DNA from: Duganella sp. BuS-21
GTDB taxonomy: Bacteria > Pseudomonadota > Gammaproteobacteria > Burkholderiales > Burkholderiaceae_D
DNA length: 64,000 nucleotides
Reading direction: 5' to 3'
Assembly: GCA_041874725.1 (NCBI GenBank)
Contig: CP097466.1
Location: 6,014,001 to 6,078,000, forward strand
The first letter of the stretch is position 1, and every line of letters starts with the position of its first letter. Below are positions 27,989 through 38,831 of this stretch, in pieces. The notes below the pieces were generated by a model that saw only the letters and a program-made list of their open reading frames with translations, did not search any database and was not told the DNA's origin. Both the position numbers and the translations under genes were made by a program.

Positions 27989-28720
27989 TTGGACGATCAA
28001 GCAACGCAAGAGACCGCACAAGACAGCACGCCTATTTTCCAGCGCATCAAAGACTACCTGCTGGCGGAAATCGCCGCCGGAACCTGGAAGGAAGGCGATG
28101 TGATCCCGTCCGAACAGGCGCTGGTCAAGCAATTCGGGGTGTCGCGCATGACCGTCAACCGCGCCGTGCGCGAACTGACCGCCGAACAGGTGCTCACGCG
28201 CCGCCAGGGTTCCGGCACCTACGTCGCCCAGCCCAAGTACCAGGCCACCCTGCTGGAAATCAAATCCATCGCCGACGAGGTGCGCGCGCGCGGCCACGCC
28301 CACCGCAGCAGCCTGCAGCAGCTCGAACGCGTCAAGGCCAGCGACCTGATGGCCAAGCAATTCGACCTGCCGGCCGGCCATCCGCTGTTCCATTCCGTGA
28401 TCGTGCACTTCGAGAACGGCGTGCCGATCCAGGTCGAAGACCGCTGGGTCAATCCGCAGTGCGCGCCCGACTACATGGAGCAGGACTTCGCCCACATCAC
28501 CCCCAACGAATATCTGATGCAGGCCGCCCCGCTGCAAGGCGCCGTCTACAGCATCGAGGCCCTGGCCGCCCCGCGCGACATCGCCGACATGCTGGCCATC
28601 GACACCCGCCAGGCCTGCCTGGTGCTCAAGCGCCAGACCCGCTCCGCCGGCAAGACCGCCACCCTGGCGACCATGTGGCATCCGGGCCACCGCTACCAGT
28701 TCACCGGCAGCTTCAGTTAG
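27989..28720 (+). CDS. hutC: Histidine utilisation repressor (GntR/UTRA)
   Basis: The 243-residue protein has a GntR winged helix (IFQRIKDYLLAEIAAGTWKE, then GDVIPSEQALVKQFGVSRMT) and a C-terminal UTRA ligand domain ending in LATMWHPGHRYQFTG, typical of HutC. It represses hut genes until urocanate binds. The start is taken as TTG at 27989 because AGGAG lies seven bases before it; ATG at 27956 in the same frame has no clear SD and lies inside the candidate -10 region. The gene is separated from its operon by the amidohydrolase, msbA, oxygenase and ada. Confidence 0.85.
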   Translation: MDDQATQETAQDSTPIFQRIKDYLLAEIAAGTWKEGDVIPSEQALVKQFGVSRMTVNRAVRELTAEQVLTRRQGSGTYVAQPKYQATLLEIKSIADEVRARGHAHRSSLQQLERVKASDLMAKQFDLPAGHPLFHSVIVHFENGVPIQVEDRWVNPQCAPDYMEQDFAHITPNEYLMQAAPLQGAVYSIEALAAPRDIADMLAIDTRQACLVLKRQTRSAGKTATLATMWHPGHRYQFTGSFS

Positions 28721-28921
28721 ACCGGCTAGCACGGCGCAAGCGACCGCGCGCCGCGCATTCTCTCCGATTGTCACGAAAAACGGCCTCAATTGTTAAATCG
28801 AACGCCGTTTGCCGTCCATCCAGTATGTAATCGTTTTCTTGCCACGTCCGCGCCAACGGCCGGCGCTTCAATGCTATAGTTTCTCCGGTACAGCTCGCAT
28901 CGATCACCGAAAGGGAAGCTC

Positions 28922-31900
28922 TTGTTTGACTGCCGTTCGCGCTTGCGCCAGATCGCCTGGCAAGGTTGGTCGCAGAGGCTGGCGCTGTGCCTGTGCGCGC
29001 TGGCCGTGGCGCCCGCCGGCGCCGCCGAAAAGGTGGCAATCCAGCTCAAATGGCTGCACCAATTCCAGTTCGCCGGCTACTACGCGGCCCAGGACCAGGG
29101 CTATTACCGCGACGCCGGCCTCGATGTCACCCTGCTTGAAGCGCGCCCCGGCGCCGATCCGCTGCAGACGGTGATGCAGGGCCAGGCCCAGTACGGCGTC
29201 GGCAACACCACGCTGCTGTTGGCCCGCAACATCGGCCAGCCGGTGGTGGTGCTGGCCTCGATCTTCCAGCATTCCGGCGCCAACCTGCTGCGCCGCCTCG
29301 AAGCCGACGGCAAGCCGCGCCCCTGGCCCGGCAGCCGCCTGATGATCGCCCCCAACAACGAAGAATTGACGGTCTTCCTGAAACAGCAGGGCGTGCGTCT
29401 GGACAGTCTGCTGATGGTCCCGCACGGCTACAATTTCGACGACCTGGCCGAGCGCCGCATCGACGCCATGTCGGTCTACCTGACCGAGGCGCCGTATCTG
29501 CTGGACCGCCTCAACCTGTCCTACGAACTGCTGTCGCCGCGCAGCCACGGCCTGGATTTCTACGGCGACGTGCTGTACACCACCGAAAGCGAATTGCGCG
29601 AGCATCCGGCGCGCGCCCAGGCGCTGCGCGACGCCACGCTGCGCGGCTGGGTCTACGCCATGCAGCATCCGGGCGAGATCGCCGACCTGATCCGCGCGCG
29701 CTACCCGGAACGCCATAGCCGCGAGCACCTGATGTTCGAAGCCCAGCGCCTGGCGCCGCTGCTGGAGCAGCCCCTGATTGAACTCGGTTACAGCAATCCC
29801 GAACGCTGGCGCAGCATCGCCTCCGCCTACATCGCGCAGGGCATGCTGCCGCCCAGCTTCAACCTCGACGGCTTCCTCTACCAACCGCCGCAGGGCAACC
29901 CGCTGCTGCGCTACGGCGGCATGCTGGCCGGCGCGCTGCTGTTGCTGGTGTCGACGGCCGGCGCCTGGCGCTTGCGGGTACAGGGCAACGCGCTGCGCGC
30001 CGTCCGCGCCGAACTGGGCGCCGTCGAGCGCGCGGCCAGCCTGGCGCTGGAAGGCGCCGACGAAGGCAGCTGGGAATGGCGGCTCGACACCGGCGCCCTG
30101 AAGCTGTCGCCGCGCTACTGCGCGCTGCTCGGCTATGGCGCCGACGAATTCCAGCCGACGCTGGAACAATGGCTCGACCATGTCCATCCGGACGACCGCC
30201 CGCGCCTCGAACGCGAGATCCAGGCTTACCTGACCAGCAGCGGCGACAGCGCCGGCCGCATCCGCAGCGAGCACCGCATGCGCGCACGCGGCGGCGGCTG
30301 GACCTGGGTGGTGGCGCGCGGCATGATCGTCGAGCGCGACGCCGACGGCCTGCCGCTGCGCGCCGCCGGCACCCTGGTCGAGAGCGGCGAGCGCGCCGCC
30401 GCCGAGGAGCGCCGCATGTGGGCGCTGGTGGACGCCACGCCCGGCGCGTTGCTGGTGGCCGACAAGGCCGGGCGCGTGCGCCACGCCAATCCGGCCTGCG
30501 CCCGCAGCTTCGGCTACGAGGGCGACATGGCCGGCCGCTCGCTGGAGCAACTGGCGCCGGAAGCGATGCGCAGCAACGGCCGCGCGCGCGAGCTGTTTTC
30601 CCGCCCCAACCTGCCGGGCCGCGTGCTGTGCGCCATGCGCGCCGACGGCAGCAGCTTCCCGGCCATGGCGCACATGTCGCCGCTGGCACTGGGCGGGCAG
30701 GAACTGGTGATCGTGGCGCTGCGCGACATGACCCAGCGCCAGCGCGCCGAGGAAGCCCTGCACGCCAGCTCCGAGCGCTATCGCCAGATCGTGCAGACCG
30801 CCGCCGAAGGCATCTGGATGACCAACGCCGACGACCACACCACCTTCGTCAATCCCACCCTGGCCCACATGCTCGACTACGACGTCGAACAGATGCTGGG
30901 ACGCGCCATGACCGACTTCATGGACGACGGCGGCCGCGCCCTGCTCAAGCAGCACCTGCAGCAGCGCCTGTCCGGCCAGGCCAGCCAGGGCGACGTCTGC
31001 TTCCTGCGGCGCGACGGCAGCAGCGTCTGGTGCCTGCTGTCGACCACCGTGCTGAACGCCGACTCCGGCCACTACGCCGGCATGCTGGCCATGCTGACCG
31101 ACATCACCGCGCGCCGCCAGGCCGAAGGCGCGCTGCGCGATTCCAGCCAGCGTCTGGCGTCGATCTTCAACACCGTCACCAACGGCCTGGTGATGGTCGA
31201 CGGCCACGGCCTGGTCCTCGAACGCAACGCCGCCGCCGCCCGCATGCTGGCCCACAGCGCAGAGCTGAACGCCGGCGGCCTGTGGGCCGGTGTGCGCGAG
31301 AACGGCACGCCGTTCGATACCGCCAGCCATCCGGTGCGCCTGGCGCTGGTGACCGGCATGTCGGTGCGCGACGTGGTGATGGGCCTGACGCACCCGGACG
31401 GCACGCGCTGCTGGTTGTCGGTGAACGCCGAACCGATCTTCGACGACGGCGGCGCGGTGCACCTGGTGGTGGCCAGCCTGACCGAGATCACCGACCGCAA
31501 GCGCGGCGAGGACGCGCTGCGCGAACTCAATGAACACCTGGAGGAACGGGTCGAGATCCGCACCCGCGAACTCGATCACGCGCGCCTGGTGGCGGAGGAG
31601 GCCAGCCAGACCAAGGGCCAGTTCCTGGCCAATATGAGCCACGAGATCCGCACGCCGATGAACGGCGTGATCGGCATGGCCTACCTGGCGCTGAAGACCG
31701 AACTCGATCCGCGCCAGCGCGACTACCTGGAAAAGATCCGCTTCGCCGGCGAGCACCTGCTGGGCATCATCGACGACATCCTCGATATCTCCAAGATCGA
31801 GGCCGGCAAGCTGGAGATCGAACAGGTCGACTTCGCGCTCGAGCACGTGATCCAGACCCTCAACACGGTGGTGGCGCCGAAGGCCGCCAGCCGCGAACTG

Positions 31901-33232
31901 GAACTGGTGTACGACCTCGATCCCGGCCTGCCGAAGGTGCTGCGCGGCGATCCGCTGCGGCTCGGCCAGGTGCTGATCAACTACGCCAACAACGCCATCA
32001 AGTTCAGCGAAAAAGGCCGCATCGACGTGCGCGTGCGCCAGGTGGTGGGCGACGCCGCCGGCTGCCTGCTGCGCTTCGAGGTCAGCGACTGCGGCATCGG
32101 CCTGTCGGAGGCAGAAATCGAAAAACTGTTCCAGCAATTCCAGCAGGCCGACACCTCCACCACGCGCGAATACGGCGGCACCGGCCTCGGCCTGGCCATC
32201 TGCAAGCAGCTGGCGCAGTTGATGGGCGGCGACGTCGGCGTGCGCAGCCGGCCCGGCCAGGGCAGCACCTTCTGGTTCACCGCGCGCCTCGGCATCTCCA
32301 GCGCCACCGTGCCGGCCCTGATCGACCGCGTCAAGGACGCCGCCGCCGCGCTGCTGGCCTCCTCGCGCAGCGCGGCCGTGATGGCGGCGCTGAAGAACGC
32401 CCGCATCCTGCTGGTGGAGGACAATACCTTCAACCAGCAGATCGCGCTCGAAATGCTGGAGGACGTCGGCTCCTCGGTGTGCCTGGCGGCCAACGGCATG
32501 GAGGCGCTGGAGCTGCTGCGCCAGACCGCCTTCGACTGCGTGCTGATGGATGTGCAGATGCCGCTGATGGACGGCCTCGAGGCCACCCGCCGCATCCGCG
32601 CCGATCCGCGCCTGGCCGCCATGCGGGTGCTGGCCATGACCGCCACCGCCACCAGCGAGGACCGGGTGCGCTGCATCGAGGCCGGCATGGACGACTTCAT
32701 CTCCAAACCGATCCAGCCGGCGCTGATGTACCAGACCATCGCCAACTGGCTGCCGGCGCGCATCGACGGCGATGGCGACGGCGACGATGGCCGCAACCAG
32801 GGCGCGCGCAGCGGCGAGGCGATGGCGCGCGCGCAGCGCACCGCCTTCAAGACCACGCTGGGCGGCGACCCGGCCGTGATCGATTTATCGATACTGGCCA
32901 AGCTGTTGGGCTATCATCCCCATAAGGTGCGCAAATTCGCCTTCAAGTTTTTGCAAAATACGCAAGATGGCCTGAACCAGATGGAAACGGCGCTGCAGCG
33001 CGGCGACCTGGCGACCCTGCGCGAGCTGGGCCACCGCCTGAAGTCGCCGGCGCGCACGGTCGGGGCGCTGGGCATGGGCGAGCTGCTGCTGGAGCTGGAA
33101 CAGTTGCCGCTCACCGAGAGCGACGCCGGCAACCGCCAGCACGCCGGCGCGGTACTGCGAAAACTCTGGGCGCTGCTGGAACGCATCACCGAACAAATCA
33201 TGACCAATACCACTTTCGCCGACGACAACTGA
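28922..33232 (+). CDS. Hybrid histidine kinase with NMT1-like sensor, several PAS domains, REC and HPt
   Basis: The 1436-residue membrane protein begins with a signal peptide and a periplasmic NMT1/THI5-like substrate-binding domain ([20 protein letters not shown], residues about 40-300), then one membrane helix near 332-350 and about four PAS segments to residue 870. Next come HisKA (HEIRTPMNG, phosphorylated His 907), HATPase with [15 protein letters not shown] and GGTGLGLAI, a receiver domain (DVQMPLMDG, Asp 1210) and an HPt domain (GHRLKSPAR, His 1371). The start is TTG at 28922 with GGGAAG upstream. It likely senses a thiamine-precursor-like or aromatic compound; the ligand is unknown. 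A single-domain regulator follows after 1 bp. Confidence 0.88.
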   Translation: MFDCRSRLRQIAWQGWSQRLALCLCALAVAPAGAAEKVAIQLKWLHQFQFAGYYAAQDQGYYRDAGLDVTLLEARPGADPLQTVMQGQAQYGVGNTTLLLARNIGQPVVVLASIFQHSGANLLRRLEADGKPRPWPGSRLMIAPNNEELTVFLKQQGVRLDSLLMVPHGYNFDDLAERRIDAMSVYLTEAPYLLDRLNLSYELLSPRSHGLDFYGDVLYTTESELREHPARAQALRDATLRGWVYAMQHPGEIADLIRARYPERHSREHLMFEAQRLAPLLEQPLIELGYSNPERWRSIASAYIAQGMLPPSFNLDGFLYQPPQGNPLLRYGGMLAGALLLLVSTAGAWRLRVQGNALRAVRAELGAVERAASLALEGADEGSWEWRLDTGALKLSPRYCALLGYGADEFQPTLEQWLDHVHPDDRPRLEREIQAYLTSSGDSAGRIRSEHRMRARGGGWTWVVARGMIVERDADGLPLRAAGTLVESGERAAAEERRMWALVDATPGALLVADKAGRVRHANPACARSFGYEGDMAGRSLEQLAPEAMRSNGRARELFSRPNLPGRVLCAMRADGSSFPAMAHMSPLALGGQELVIVALRDMTQRQRAEEALHASSERYRQIVQTAAEGIWMTNADDHTTFVNPTLAHMLDYDVEQMLGRAMTDFMDDGGRALLKQHLQQRLSGQASQGDVCFLRRDGSSVWCLLSTTVLNADSGHYAGMLAMLTDITARRQAEGALRDSSQRLASIFNTVTNGLVMVDGHGLVLERNAAAARMLAHSAELNAGGLWAGVRENGTPFDTASHPVRLALVTGMSVRDVVMGLTHPDGTRCWLSVNAEPIFDDGGAVHLVVASLTEITDRKRGEDALRELNEHLEERVEIRTRELDHARLVAEEASQTKGQFLANMSHEIRTPMNGVIGMAYLALKTELDPRQRDYLEKIRFAGEHLLGIIDDILDISKIEAGKLEIEQVDFALEHVIQTLNTVVAPKAASRELELVYDLDPGLPKVLRGDPLRLGQVLINYANNAIKFSEKGRIDVRVRQVVGDAAGCLLRFEVSDCGIGLSEAEIEKLFQQFQQADTSTTREYGGTGLGLAICKQLAQLMGGDVGVRSRPGQGSTFWFTARLGISSATVPALIDRVKDAAAALLASSRSAAVMAALKNARILLVEDNTFNQQIALEMLEDVGSSVCLAANGMEALELLRQTAFDCVLMDVQMPLMDGLEATRRIRADPRLAAMRVLAMTATATSEDRVRCIEAGMDDFISKPIQPALMYQTIANWLPARIDGDGDGDDGRNQGARSGEAMARAQRTAFKTTLGGDPAVIDLSILAKLLGYHPHKVRKFAFKFLQNTQDGLNQMETALQRGDLATLRELGHRLKSPARTVGALGMGELLLELEQLPLTESDAGNRQHAGAVLRKLWALLERITEQIMTNTTFADDN

Positions 33233-33233
33233 C

Positions 33234-33668
33234 ATGCGCATACTGCTGCTCGATGACGACGCCTTCATGCTGGAACTGTTGGCCGACATGATCGCCGGAC
33301 TGGGCGAGCACACCGTGCTGCGCGAAACCGACGGCCGCCGTGCGCTGATCGAACTGCGCCTGCGCCCGCCGCAACTGGTGATCTGCGACCTGTCGATGCC
33401 GGTGATGGACGGCATCGACTTCCTGCGCCTGGCCGCCGCCCAGCAATACCGCGGCGACGTGGTGCTGCTGTCGGGCGTGGACCGCGCGGTGCTGAAGACC
33501 GCCGCCCGCCTGGCCGAGGCCCAGGGCCTGGCCATCCTCGACGCCTGCGCCAAGCCGATGAGCATCGAGGCCCTGGCCACGGTGCTGCAGCGCGCCGCCG
33601 CCCGCAGCGCGCTGCCGGCGGCGGCGGCCTCGCCATCGGCGGTCCTTCCCGACAATCTTGGTAAATAG
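33234..33668 (+). CDS. Single-domain response regulator
   Basis: The 144-residue receiver domain has acidic pair LLLDDDAF, phosphoacceptor Asp in VICDLSMPVMDG, and a Lys in DACAKPMS. It has no DNA-binding output. The ATG lies 1 bp after the hybrid kinase stop (TGACATG), so it is surely partnered with that kinase and may receive phosphate from its HPt domain. The short Ala-rich tail has no recognised function. Confidence 0.88.
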   Translation: MRILLLDDDAFMLELLADMIAGLGEHTVLRETDGRRALIELRLRPPQLVICDLSMPVMDGIDFLRLAAAQQYRGDVVLLSGVDRAVLKTAARLAEAQGLAILDACAKPMSIEALATVLQRAAARSALPAAAASPSAVLPDNLGK

Positions 33669-33864
33669 TTTAGCCGCTTGCGACAAAGCGCCGCACATTT
33701 CTAAAAAATGGGTTATTATTTACGCCATCCCTCGCCTGCCGACCTGACTGCCATCCCCCCCGAGACATTGAAATCGTGCAAATGGCCACCACTTGCTGCC
33801 TATGGCAGCGTTTGAGGCACGTCCCCAGGCGTTATTACTGACACTGACCTCATTTGAGGAAACT

Positions 33865-34191
33865 ATGAGCGAAAATATCAAACACATTACCGATTCTTCC
33901 TTCGACGCTGACGTGCTGAAATCCGACCGCCCTGTGCTGGTCGACTTCTGGGCCGAGTGGTGCGGTCCATGCAAGAGCATCGCCCCGATCCTGGAAGAAG
34001 TGGCCAAGGAATACGAAGGCAAGATCACGATCGCCAAGATGGACGTGGACGCGAACCAGGCCGTACCGGCCAAGTTCGGCATCCGTGGCATTCCGACCCT
34101 GATCCTGTTCAAGAACGGCGTCGCCGCCGCGCAAAAGGTTGGCGCCATGGCAAAAGGCCAGCTGACCTCTTTCATCGACAGCAATATCTAA
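33865..34191 (+). CDS. trxA: Thioredoxin
   Basis: The 108-residue cytosolic disulfide reductase has active site [14 protein letters not shown] and the cis-Pro loop [24 protein letters not shown] before ATG 33865 supplies the ribosome binding site; an in-frame start at 33793 would add residues not found in thioredoxins. It is followed by rho, the usual order in beta- and gammaproteobacteria. Confidence 0.96.
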   Translation: MSENIKHITDSSFDADVLKSDRPVLVDFWAEWCGPCKSIAPILEEVAKEYEGKITIAKMDVDANQAVPAKFGIRGIPTLILFKNGVAAAQKVGAMAKGQLTSFIDSNI

Positions 34192-34312
34192 GATAAGATA
34201 TCGCTACGTTGTACCAGCGGCGCCGCGCTCGCGACGCCGCTGAATAATACGAGACAACCCACGTAGTCCCCTCCCCTACCTTTACTTTCCCGTCACGGGA
34301 TACTCACACAAT

Positions 34313-35575
34313 ATGCATCTATCTGAACTAAAGGCCTTACACGTCTCGGCATTGCTGGAGATGGCCATCGGTCTCGATATCGACAACGCTGCGCGCTTGC
34401 GCAAGCAGGAGTTGATGTTCGCGATCCTGAAAAAACGCGCCAAATCGGGCGAACAGATCTTCGGCGACGGCGCCCTGGAAGTGCTGCCGGACGGCTTCGG
34501 CTTCCTGCGCTCGCCGGACGCCAGCTACATGGCCTCGACCGACGACATCTACATCTCGCCGTCGCAGATCCGCCGCTTCAACCTGCACACCGGCGACTCG
34601 ATCGAGGGCGAAGTGCGCACCCCGAAAGACGGCGAACGCTATTTCGCGCTGGTCAAGGTCGACAAGGTCAACGGCGAATCGCCGGAAGCCTCGAAGCACC
34701 GCATATTGTTTGAGAACCTGACGCCGCTGCACCCGAACCAGCCGCTGCGCCTGGAACGCGACATCAACGGCAGTGAAAACATCACCGGCCGTATCATCGA
34801 CCTGATCGCGCCGATCGGCAAAGGCCAGCGCGGCCTGCTGGTGGCGTCGCCGAAATCCGGCAAGTCGGTGATCCTGCAGCATATCGCCCACGCGATCACC
34901 GCCAACCATCCTGATTGCACCCTGATCGTGCTGCTGATCGACGAACGCCCGGAAGAAGTCACCGAGATGCAACGTTCGGTACGCGGCGAAGTGGTTGCTT
35001 CGACCTTCGACGAACCGGCCACCCGCCACGTGCAGGTCGCCGAGATGGTGATGGAAAAAGCCAAGCGCCTGGTGGAAATGAAGAAAGACGTGATCATCCT
35101 GCTCGATTCGATCACCCGCCTGGCGCGCGCCTACAACACCGTGATCCCTGCCTCCGGCAAGGTGCTGACCGGTGGTGTCGACGCCAATGCGCTGCAACGT
35201 CCGAAGCGCTTCTTCGGCGCCGCCCGCAACATCGAGGAAGGCGGCTCGCTGACCATCATCGCCACCGCGCTGATCGAAACCGGTTCGCGCATGGATGACG
35301 TCATCTTTGAAGAATTCAAGGGTACCGGCAATATGGAGGTGCACCTGGAGCGCCGCCTGGCCGAGAAACGCGTCTACCCGGCGATCAACCTGAATAAATC
35401 GGGCACCCGCCGCGAAGAACTGCTGATCAAGCCGGATCAACTGCAGAAAATCTGGATCCTGCGCAAACTGCTGTACTCGATGGACGAGATCGAGGCGATG
35501 GAGTTCATCCTCGACAAGATGCGCGCGACGAAGAACAACAACGAGTTCTTCGACATGATGCGGCGCGGCGGCTAA
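34313..35575 (+). CDS. rho: Transcription termination factor Rho
   Basis: The 420-residue hexameric RNA helicase has the N-terminal RNA-binding fold ([20 protein letters not shown]), P-loop [13 protein letters not shown], Walker [17 protein letters not shown] and the R-loop [20 protein letters not shown]. Length equals E. coli Rho within one residue. It lies 121 bp downstream of trxA; the spacer contains a GC-rich inverted repeat but no T-tract. Confidence 0.97.
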   Translation: MHLSELKALHVSALLEMAIGLDIDNAARLRKQELMFAILKKRAKSGEQIFGDGALEVLPDGFGFLRSPDASYMASTDDIYISPSQIRRFNLHTGDSIEGEVRTPKDGERYFALVKVDKVNGESPEASKHRILFENLTPLHPNQPLRLERDINGSENITGRIIDLIAPIGKGQRGLLVASPKSGKSVILQHIAHAITANHPDCTLIVLLIDERPEEVTEMQRSVRGEVVASTFDEPATRHVQVAEMVMEKAKRLVEMKKDVIILLDSITRLARAYNTVIPASGKVLTGGVDANALQRPKRFFGAARNIEEGGSLTIIATALIETGSRMDDVIFEEFKGTGNMEVHLERRLAEKRVYPAINLNKSGTRREELLIKPDQLQKIWILRKLLYSMDEIEAMEFILDKMRATKNNNEFFDMMRRGG

Positions 35576-35594
35576 AGCCGCATGCCTCTGAGGA

Positions 35595-35750
35595 GCTTGG
35601 CCCTGCAGGGCCAAGCCGCTCCGCAGGCGCGCGGCGGTGCCGCACGAATTCCCTGCGCCGCCGGCGCGGCGGCTAAAGCCGTCGTCGTCGTACCCGCGCA
35701 GGCGGGTACCCATGCTGACCATGGATTCCCGCTTGCGCTGGAATGACGAA
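35595..35750. repeat. Intergenic palindromic repeats behind rho
   Basis: The 328-bp gap 35576-35903 has no gene. It holds GCTTGGCCCTGCAGGGCCAAGC (35595-35616, perfect palindrome), then GTACCCGCGCAGGCGGGTAC (35690-35709, 8-bp arms) running into CCATGGATTCCCGCTTGCGC and TGGAATGACG, a pattern of short GC-rich inverted repeats common between genes of betaproteobacteria. It is probably a repetitive intergenic element rather than a regulatory site of rpmE. Confidence 0.5.
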
Positions 35751-35756
35751 GTGTAC

Positions 35757-35790
35757 AAACAGGCAACTTCGGTTGCCTGTTTGCGTTTAG
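35757..35790 (+). terminator. Terminator after rho
   Basis: AAACAGGCAAC TTCG GTTGCCTGTTT (35757-35782) is an 11-bp perfect stem with a stable UUCG tetraloop, followed by GCGTTT. It separates rho from rpmE; the T-run is short, so efficiency is uncertain. Confidence 0.65.
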
Positions 35791-35903
35791 CCCGGTATAA
35801 TCCCCGATCGCATTATTTAACCAGGCAAGTGATCAGCAATCGGGTCAAGAAGCAGGAACGACCGACGAAGTGCTGTTTGGCTACCAAACCATAGAGGCTA
35901 CAA

Positions 35904-36173
35904 ATGAAAGCAGAAATCCATCCAGATTACCGCGAAGTGGTGTTCCACGACCTGTCGTGCGACTTCAAATTCGTTACCCGTTCGACCATCAACACCCGCG
36001 AAAAAATCGAATTCAACGGCAAAGAGTACCCGCTGATCAAGATCGAGGTGTCGGCTGAATCGCACCCGTTCTACACCGGCAAGCACAAAATCGTCGACAC
36101 CGCTGGCCGCGTTGAGAAATTCCGCCAGAAGTTCGGTACCGTCGGTTCGAAAACCGCCGTCGCAGCAGGCTAA
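35904..36173 (+). CDS. rpmE2: 50S ribosomal protein L31 type B
   Basis: The 89-residue protein begins [20 protein letters not shown] and lacks the CxxC zinc ligands of type A L31, having one Cys only; [20 protein letters not shown] is the conserved L31 C-terminal motif. In betaproteobacteria this form is the normal gene behind rho. Zinc-free L31 lets ribosomes form under zinc limitation. No Zur box is evident in the upstream gap. Confidence 0.93.
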   Translation: MKAEIHPDYREVVFHDLSCDFKFVTRSTINTREKIEFNGKEYPLIKIEVSAESHPFYTGKHKIVDTAGRVEKFRQKFGTVGSKTAVAAG

Positions 36174-36190
36174 TTTCAGCCGCTTCGCGC

Positions 36191-36217
36191 AAAAAGCAGC
36201 CTTGGGCTGCTTTTTTT
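36191..36217 (+). terminator. Intrinsic terminator of rpmE
   Basis: AAAAAGCAGCC TTG GGCTGCTTTTTTT: an 11-bp stem with a 3-nt loop followed by T-run, 18 bp after the rpmE stop. Confidence 0.9.
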
Positions 36218-36274
36218 GTTGGCCGCAGCATTTTCCTGCATACTCCGGTTCTACTCATAAAAACACACTGATCG

Positions 36275-37999
36275 ATGAAGCCAGTCCGTCTTCCCGCCGC
36301 CGCTACCCTGGCCTTGCCGCGCTGGGCGCTGTTCGCCCTCGGCCTGTTGTACATCCTGCCCGGCCTGATCGGCCGCGAGCCGTGGAAGAACGACGACGCC
36401 GCCAGCTTCGGCATCATGTGGACCATGGCGCACGGCAGCTGGCAGGACTGGCTGTGGCCGAATATCGCCGGCCTGTCGTGGCCGGACGAAGGCCCGCTGG
36501 CGTTCTGGCTGGGCGCGGCCGGCATCAAGCTGTTCGGCTGGCTGCTGGGCGACGTCATGGCCGCCCGCGTGGGCACCATCGTCATCTTCCTGAGCGGCGT
36601 GCTGTCGCTGTGGTACGCCACCTTCCACCTGGGCCGGCGCCAGGATGCGCAACCGCTGCGCCTGGCCTTCGGCGGCCAGCCCGAGCCGGACGACTTCGGC
36701 CGCACCCTGGCCGACGCCGCCGTCCTGATCTACCTCGGCTGCCTCGGCCTGCTGCTGCACAGCCACGAAACCACGCCCGAAGCGCTGCTGGTGTCGATGA
36801 CCGCCTTCCTGCTGTACCGCACCGTGCGCTACGTGGAAAAACCGTCGCTGCGCAACGCCGCCCTGAGCGGCCTGGCGGTCGGCTTGCTGACCCTGACGCG
36901 CGGCTGGATCACGCCGGTATGCCTGATGCTGGCCCTGTTCGCCTGCACCCGTTTCCTGGCCCAGCCGGCCATCCGCGCCATGCGCGACCTCGGCGCCACG
37001 ATCGCCGTCGGCGGCCTGGTCGCCGCGCTGTGGCTGCTCCCGGCCCAGTTGCTGGAGCCCTACCACCAGCAGCCGCTGAACGCCTGGCTGGGCTGGAACT
37101 GGCTGCAACTGTCCTTGCCGGACTGGGCCGGCGTAAAGTTCTTCTTCCGCGTCGGCCTGTGGTTCTTCTGGCCGGCCTGGCCGTTCGCCGCCTGGGCGGT
37201 ATGGGCCTGGCGCCGCCAGCGCGGCGTGCTGCACATCGTGGTGCCGCTGGCCTTCGTGGGCGTGGGCGTGCTGCTGACGCTGTGCCATCCGCAGCCCGAT
37301 CAGGCCAACCTGCTGGTGTTGCTGCCGCCGCTGGCGGTGATGGCCGCCTTCGGCCTGCTGACCGTCAAGCGCGGCGCCATCAACGCCATCGACTGGTTCT
37401 CGGTGATGGCGTTGACCTTGTGCGCGGCCGTGATCTGGATTTTCTGGGTGGCCAAGCTGACCGGCGTGCCGGCGCGCGCCGCCAAGAACGCGCTCAAACT
37501 GGTGCCCGGCTTTACGCCGGAACTGGGCTGGATCGCCTTCTTCGTGGCGCTGGCGGCCACGCTGGGCTGGTTTGCGCTGGTGTACTGGCGCGTGTCGCGC
37601 CGGCCGGCCGTGCTGTGGCGCGCGGTGGTGCTGTCCTCCGGCGGCCTGATCCTGATCTGGATTTTGCTGATGACCCTGTTCCTGCCCGACGTCAACTACA
37701 GCAAGAGCTACGCCGGCGTCGCGCGCCAGATCGCCGACAAGCTGCCGCCGAAGTCCGGTTGCATCGAAACCAACGTCGGCCCGGCCCAGCGCGCCTCGTT
37801 CGCCTACTACGCGCAATTGCCGTTCACCGGCGTCGAAGGCGGCCGCTGCGACCTGTTGCTGTTGCAAGATAGCATCAAGGTGCGCGACAACCGCGAGATC
37901 CTGGCACAGCACCGTGGCAAGCAGTGGGTGCTGCTGTGGGAAGGCCGCCGCCCGGCCGACCGCACCGAACGCTTCCGCCTGTTCCGCCGCGCCGACTAA
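36275..37999 (+). CDS. ArnT/GT83-like membrane glycosyltransferase
   Basis: The 574-residue protein has about twelve hydrophobic helices. The first periplasmic loop contains REPWKNDDAASFGIMW and, further on, WPDEGPLAFWLGAAGIKLFG; acidic residues there are the catalytic signature of GT-C enzymes of the ArnT/PMT group, which move a lipid-linked sugar onto lipid A or protein. LHSHETTPEALLVSMTAFLL is also typical. Donor and acceptor are unknown. It stands alone after the rpmE terminator. Confidence 0.8.
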   Translation: MKPVRLPAAATLALPRWALFALGLLYILPGLIGREPWKNDDAASFGIMWTMAHGSWQDWLWPNIAGLSWPDEGPLAFWLGAAGIKLFGWLLGDVMAARVGTIVIFLSGVLSLWYATFHLGRRQDAQPLRLAFGGQPEPDDFGRTLADAAVLIYLGCLGLLLHSHETTPEALLVSMTAFLLYRTVRYVEKPSLRNAALSGLAVGLLTLTRGWITPVCLMLALFACTRFLAQPAIRAMRDLGATIAVGGLVAALWLLPAQLLEPYHQQPLNAWLGWNWLQLSLPDWAGVKFFFRVGLWFFWPAWPFAAWAVWAWRRQRGVLHIVVPLAFVGVGVLLTLCHPQPDQANLLVLLPPLAVMAAFGLLTVKRGAINAIDWFSVMALTLCAAVIWIFWVAKLTGVPARAAKNALKLVPGFTPELGWIAFFVALAATLGWFALVYWRVSRRPAVLWRAVVLSSGGLILIWILLMTLFLPDVNYSKSYAGVARQIADKLPPKSGCIETNVGPAQRASFAYYAQLPFTGVEGGRCDLLLLQDSIKVRDNREILAQHRGKQWVLLWEGRRPADRTERFRLFRRAD

Positions 38000-38081
38000 G
38001 GTTGTAGGGGCGCAGATACAAAGCCGTGTTGCCGCCCGGATCGCATTGCTGCTATGCTTTTCTCAAGAAAGCGGCCAGCCC

Positions 38082-38810
38082 ATGCGATTTATCATCAAGA
38101 CAATATTTCTGCTGGCGACTTGTACCGGCGTGGCTGCGGCCGCGCCGCTACTCATCACCACCGAGCACTCGCCGCCATCGAGCATGCGCGGCGCCGATGG
38201 CGTCGTCACCGGCCGCGCCACCGACAAGATCCGCGAACTGATGGCGCGCACCGGCACCGACTACAAGATCGAACTGCTGCCGTGGAAGCGCGCCTTCCTG
38301 ATGGCGCAGACCCAGGCGCAGACCTGCGTGTATTCGACCTCGCGCACGCCGGATCGCGAAGGGATGTTCAAATGGGTGGGGCCGACCGACGAGGCCGAAT
38401 GGCAGTTCTGGGGCCGCGCCGACCACAGCTTCCCGCTCAACAATATGGACGACGCGCGCAAGCTGCGCATCGGCACTTACATCGGCGACGCCCGCGACGA
38501 ATACCTGCGCAGTCGGGGTTTCAATGTCGACGCCGTCAACAACGACCTGGTCAATCCGCAAAAGCTGCTGCTCAACCGCATCGACCTGTGGGCCGTGGGC
38601 ATCCGCAACGGCGCGCCGCTGCCGTTCAATCCGGAATGGTCGGACAAGGTGGTGCCGCTGATGGTATTCAACCGCGTCAAGGTCTACCTGGCCTGCAACC
38701 ACGCCGTGCCGGAAGAACTGATCGAAAAACTCAACGCCGCGTTGGCGGAGATGCGGCGCGACGGCACGTTCGCGCGGATCGACCGCAAATACGATCAGCC
38801 GGCCAGGTAG
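38082..38810 (+). CDS. Periplasmic solute-binding protein family 3-like
   Basis: The 242-residue protein has a signal peptide (MRFIIKTIFLLATCTGVAAA) and an SBP_bac_3 fold: ITTEHSPPSSMRGADGVVTG, IRELMARTGTDYKIELLPWK, RAFLMAQ and LRIGTYIGDARDEYL. Proteins of this branch (YIELLPWKRA pattern) are usually not tied to an ABC importer, and none is adjacent here; it may sense a ligand rather than feed transport. Start at ATG 38082 from the signal peptide. Confidence 0.8.
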   Translation: MRFIIKTIFLLATCTGVAAAAPLLITTEHSPPSSMRGADGVVTGRATDKIRELMARTGTDYKIELLPWKRAFLMAQTQAQTCVYSTSRTPDREGMFKWVGPTDEAEWQFWGRADHSFPLNNMDDARKLRIGTYIGDARDEYLRSRGFNVDAVNNDLVNPQKLLLNRIDLWAVGIRNGAPLPFNPEWSDKVVPLMVFNRVKVYLACNHAVPEELIEKLNAALAEMRRDGTFARIDRKYDQPAR

Positions 38811-38831
38811 GCCGGCGCGCTGCGGCCGCGC

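Noticed and set aside
28904..32137. 1077-codon open frame opposite the hybrid kinase gene
   Set aside because: The plus strand encodes complete kinase, PAS and receiver motifs; the opposite frame is Ala/Gln/His-rich without motifs, as expected from GC-rich antisense.
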